In this document: in pieces, positions 6,130 to 8,196 of the stretch
Numbering within the stretch: the stretch's first letter is position 1
How the letters are laid out: every line of letters begins with the position of its first letter
Source: Oscillospiraceae bacterium
GTDB taxonomy: Bacteria; Bacillota; Clostridia; Oscillospirales; Oscillospiraceae
Reading direction: 5' to 3'
NCBI GenBank assembly: GCA_031260745.1
Contig: JAISKY010000058.1
Span: 1-8,196, forward strand
Length of the DNA stretch: 8,196 nt
The notes under the pieces: model-generated
The model's input: the letters and a program-made list of their open reading frames with translations, nothing else
Databases searched by the model: none
Told to the model about the DNA's origin: nothing
Made by a program: the position numbers and the translations under genes

Positions 6130-7014
6130 TCATTTTACATACTCCACGAGTTCTTCCATCAGAAGGTTTTCCGCGAATCCGGACATACTTTTCCGCCAGT
6201 ATATGAACACCTCAAACCCGCAGTCATTTACTCCGATGACTTTCACTCCGTGCATTGCGGCGTTAGCAATATCCTGCGGCAAGACCGCGACTCCTATGCC
6301 GAGCGCTACGCGCAGCAACGCAGTTTGAATATTCGGAGCGGAAACAATATTCACTCTGCCTCGCGTCTGACGTTCGACAAGCTGACGGATAGACGCGAAT
6401 GAACCGAAAACGTCGTTTGAGTGCGGGATAATCAGCGTTTCGCCCGCAAGCTCTCCCAACCCTATCTGGTGAGCCGTGAACAGGCGATGCTCGCTCGTAA
6501 GCGCGAGGTAAACCGGCAATGTGAGCAATAGCTTGCTGTTATAAACGCTCGACAGTAATTGCGAACCGCTTTGCTCAAACGGAGAGAGCAGTATATCAAA
6601 TTGCAAATGCTCGGAGGCTTTCTCCTCGTCGCTTATTACCATTATTGTCAGGTCAATTTGACGGTACTTTACAGAGAACTGCCTGAGAAAGTCAAATATT
6701 ATCCCGCTGTTACAGCTTTCGGATATTGCGATAGTAACGCTGCCCTCAGCTTGATTGTTCGTACTGCGGAGCGCCGCTACCGCAGAATCGAGCTTCCGGA
6801 TTAGCTCCGGCGCAAGTTGTAGCAGTATGTTCCCGCTTTCCGTAAGTCTGACGCTATGCGTAGAACGGATAAACAATTCCGTGTTAAGCTCGCGTTCAAG
6901 CGCGTCAATGTGGCGGCTAAGCGCGGATTGCGTCATAAATAGCTTTTTTGCCGCTTTGGTATAATTCAGCGTTCCGGAAAGCATTAAAAATTCGTACAGC
7001 GCTTCTGAAGTCAT
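6130..7014 (-). CDS. LysR-family transcriptional regulator (second of pair)
   Basis: This 294-residue protein has the standard length and layout of a LysR-type regulator. A winged helix-turn-helix covers about 1-60 (NYTKAAKKLFMTQSALSRHI at 17-36, then a linker-helix segment with ALERELNTELFIR), and a periplasmic-binding-protein-like effector domain covers about 90-290. The effector cannot be told. GAGGTG at 7024-7019 overlaps the stop of the upstream LysR gene, and the ATG follows that stop after only 3 nt, so the two are co-transcribed and probably translationally coupled. Both proteins carry a similar R-x-x-HS-x-x-LT-x-x-G segment after the HTH (residues 50-61 here), which suggests they arose by tandem duplication. 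It converges on the HTH gene at 5708. Confidence 0.93.
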   Translation of the reverse strand: MTSEALYEFLMLSGTLNYTKAAKKLFMTQSALSRHIDALERELNTELFIRSTHSVRLTESGNILLQLAPELIRKLDSAVAALRSTNNQAEGSVTIAISESCNSGIIFDFLRQFSVKYRQIDLTIMVISDEEKASEHLQFDILLSPFEQSGSQLLSSVYNSKLLLTLPVYLALTSEHRLFTAHQIGLGELAGETLIIPHSNDVFGSFASIRQLVERQTRGRVNIVSAPNIQTALLRVALGIGVAVLPQDIANAAMHGVKVIGVNDCGFEVFIYWRKSMSGFAENLLMEELVEYVK

Positions 7015-7017
7015 AAA

Positions 7018-7911
7018 TCACCTCATCGTTTCAAAATTTTGGAACCCGCTTAGAAAGCCCGCGAGCGACGGGTTTGCGCTACTTTTAACATAGAACATAT
7101 ACATTGAGACAGACGCGTCGGCGTCGCTGATGTTCAACGCGGACGTGTTAGGCGGGATTGAGTCGCGCATAACCCAAGGACACAAAGCAATGCCTTTGCC
7201 TATCGGAACAAGCACTAAATATTTAGACGTCGAAGTCGGTTCGTCATAAACGGAGTAACTGATATTGTGTTTTTTCAATAGAGCTATTTCGCAGTCCCGC
7301 ATCGCCGGTTCGGCGGTAAGCGGATAGTGAATTATCGTTTCGCCCTCAAGTTCTTTCAGCGTTATCGAACCTCTCCGGGCAAGTCTGTGATTGCTTGGCG
7401 CAAGAGCGATAAGCCGGGTAGTGTAGACAAGTTCTTTCTCAATACCGTTATATTCGGCGTCGTCCGAGCAATAAGAAAAGAACAAATCAACCTCGCCGCG
7501 TCTGAGCGAGTTTTCAATGTCGTGTCTGCTGTCGTCAAGCAACCCGAGTCGGATATTCGGCTCCCGCCTGTTTACTTCGTCAAGGTATGGTCCCAACCGC
7601 GCGGGCATAGCGACGCCGGATATAGCCATCGTCAGACTGCTGTTGGAATTGTCGCCGACAGCGTCGATTCGCTTGCGTATTTGCGCGTAATTCTCGCTGA
7701 TAGTCAGAGCGTCCGAATGAAAGCGTCTGCCCTCGGCAGTCAGTGAGCAGCTATGCGCGTTACGGTTAAGCAAAACCGCTCCCAGACTTTTTTCCAAAGC
7801 GGAAATATGCGCCGACAGCAACGCCGGAGAAACGCCGAGCTTAGACGACGCTTCGCGAAAACTTGAACATTCCGCAAGTACGTTAAATTCGTTAAGATGA
7901 TTAAAGTTCAT
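7018..7911 (-). CDS. LysR-family transcriptional regulator (first of pair)
   Basis: This 297-residue LysR-type regulator has an N-terminal winged HTH (about 1-60, with SFREASSKLGVSPALLSAHI at 17-36 and ALEKSLGAVLLNR after it) and a C-terminal co-inducer domain from about residue 90. It is the promoter-proximal gene of a two-gene operon with the LysR gene at 6130-7014. A GGAG lies 6 nt before the ATG. The operon is divergent from the gene starting at 8153, the classic arrangement in which a LysR protein controls its neighbour and itself. The ligand is unknown. The two HTH recognition segments differ (MTQSALSRHI versus VSPALLSAHI), so the paralogues may read different sites. Confidence 0.93.
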   Translation of the reverse strand: MNFNHLNEFNVLAECSSFREASSKLGVSPALLSAHISALEKSLGAVLLNRNAHSCSLTAEGRRFHSDALTISENYAQIRKRIDAVGDNSNSSLTMAISGVAMPARLGPYLDEVNRREPNIRLGLLDDSRHDIENSLRRGEVDLFFSYCSDDAEYNGIEKELVYTTRLIALAPSNHRLARRGSITLKELEGETIIHYPLTAEPAMRDCEIALLKKHNISYSVYDEPTSTSKYLVLVPIGKGIALCPWVMRDSIPPNTSALNISDADASVSMYMFYVKSSANPSLAGFLSGFQNFETMR

Positions 7912-7956
7912 AAGCGGCTCCGAGCGTTAAATCAAAAATATTGCATTACAATTATC

Positions 7957-7985
7957 ATTATATCGCATTGTGTCTTGCTTGTCAA
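7957..7985 (-). promoter_or_regulatory. Consensus sigma-70 promoter of the LysR operon
   Basis: On the minus strand TTGACA (7985-7980) and TATAAT (7962-7957) are both perfect matches with an ideal 17-bp spacer. Transcription should start near 7950, giving a leader of about 39 nt. Such a strong core promoter for regulator genes normally implies repression; the dyad at 7977-7987 covers the -35 box. Confidence 0.85.
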
Positions 7986-8010
7986 GCGCAATTTATTACT
8001 TGCGGTCAAG
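7977..8010. promoter_or_regulatory. Paired CTTG/CAAG dyads, candidate LysR operator
   Basis: GCTTG-T-CAAGC (7977-7987) and CTTG-CGGT-CAAG (7999-8010) are two dyads with the same half-site. Their centres are about 22 bp apart, near two helical turns. The first overlaps the -35 box of the LysR promoter. LysR proteins bind as tetramers to two such dyads, often called recognition and activation sites, so self-regulation and control of the divergent gene are plausible. A further weak dyad, TTG-CATTA-CAA, lies at 7941-7951 near the expected transcription start. Confidence 0.5.
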
Positions 8011-8052
8011 AATCAAGCTCTGAAAACGGAATAACAGAAGCGCAATTATCTC

Positions 8053-8081
8053 TTGCAATCCCGTTAGTAAGATGTTAAAAT
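8053..8081 (+). promoter_or_regulatory. Candidate promoter for the gene at 8153
   Basis: TTGCAA (8053-8058) and TAAAAT (8076-8081) are separated by 17 bp and point toward the partial gene at 8153. Each box departs from consensus at one or two positions. The start would be near 8088, with a leader of about 65 nt. Confidence 0.55.
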
Positions 8082-8103
8082 TAAAATAGTCAAAATAGCC
8101 AAC

Positions 8104-8125
8104 TTGCTCTAAGACTATTAAGCAA
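8104..8125. repeat. TTGCT/AGCAA inverted repeat in leader of the gene at 8153
   Basis: TTGCT (8104-8108) and AGCAA (8121-8125) are perfect 5-bp arms 12 nt apart, downstream of the candidate promoter and upstream of the ribosome binding site. It may be a LysR half-site pair or a weak leader hairpin; neither is shown. Confidence 0.3.
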
Positions 8126-8152
8126 TTTTACAACAATATGTGGAGGTAATCT

Positions 8153-8196
8153 ATGAAACGATGTACAACTCTCGTTCTCGCGCTGCTTATGATGTT
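8153..8196 (+). CDS. Partial gene: secreted or lipoprotein precursor, N-terminus only
   Basis: Only the first 14 codons are present, reading MKRCTTLVLALLMM before the window ends. A basic start followed by a hydrophobic run is typical of a signal peptide, so the product is probably exported; a lipobox cysteine could lie further on but cannot be seen. GGAGGT (8142-8147) sits 5 nt before the ATG and is an excellent ribosome binding site. The gene is divergent from the two LysR genes and is their likeliest target. A substrate-binding protein of a transporter would fit that setting, but nothing in the visible residues shows it. Confidence 0.75.
   Translation, partial: MKRCTTLVLALLMM

Noticed and set aside
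8118..8135. Resemblance of TTAAGCAATTTTACAA to the 37-bp repeat
   Set aside because: It needs two insertions over a short A+T-rich stretch, so chance is the likelier explanation.

Overview
The window looks like a chromosomal stretch from a Bacillota/Clostridia-type bacterium, probably gut- or rumen-associated. The reasons are a T4 coupling protein of the kind seen in clostridial conjugative elements, a short winged-helix protein typical of such elements, strong GGAGG-type ribosome binding sites, consensus sigma-70 promoters, and small dispersed repeats of a kind I associate with gut Clostridia. The assignment is inference; there is no rRNA or other marker here. No tRNA, rRNA, CRISPR array or insertion sequence was seen.

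Layout. (1) Positions 1-254 are non-coding: two near-identical 58-bp direct repeats flank hairpins, one of which is a good intrinsic terminator. (2) Positions 255-2837 hold a housekeeping pair on the + strand, mtnA (methylthioribose-1-phosphate isomerase) and purB (adenylosuccinate lyase). A strong promoter drives it, placed so that the mtnA message may be leaderless. A 37-bp dispersed repeat occurs twice, once in frame inside mtnA and once across its stop codon. (3) Positions 2892-3875 hold a small all-helical orphan protein (+) and an SGNH/GDSL hydrolase (-) that meet tail to tail at TTATAA. (4) Positions 3957-5962 hold a VirD4/TraG-type coupling ATPase and a translationally coupled winged-helix protein, with no relaxase or mating-channel genes in view; this looks like a fragment of a conjugative element. 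(5) Positions 6130-7911 hold two adjacent LysR-type regulators (-), driven by a fully consensus promoter. Their control region is shared with a divergent gene that begins at 8153 and runs off the window, encoding a protein with a probable signal peptide.

How the parts work together. MtnA handles methylthioribose-1-phosphate from methionine salvage, and PurB acts in AMP synthesis; both touch adenine nucleotide and methylthioadenosine metabolism. The coupling protein and its partner would serve DNA transfer only with machinery encoded elsewhere. The LysR pair probably controls itself and the divergent secreted or lipid-anchored protein. I found no clearly new multi-gene system. The most unusual points are the in-frame repeat in mtnA, the possible leaderless mtnA start, the isolated coupling-protein pair, and the dyad-rich LysR intergenic region.
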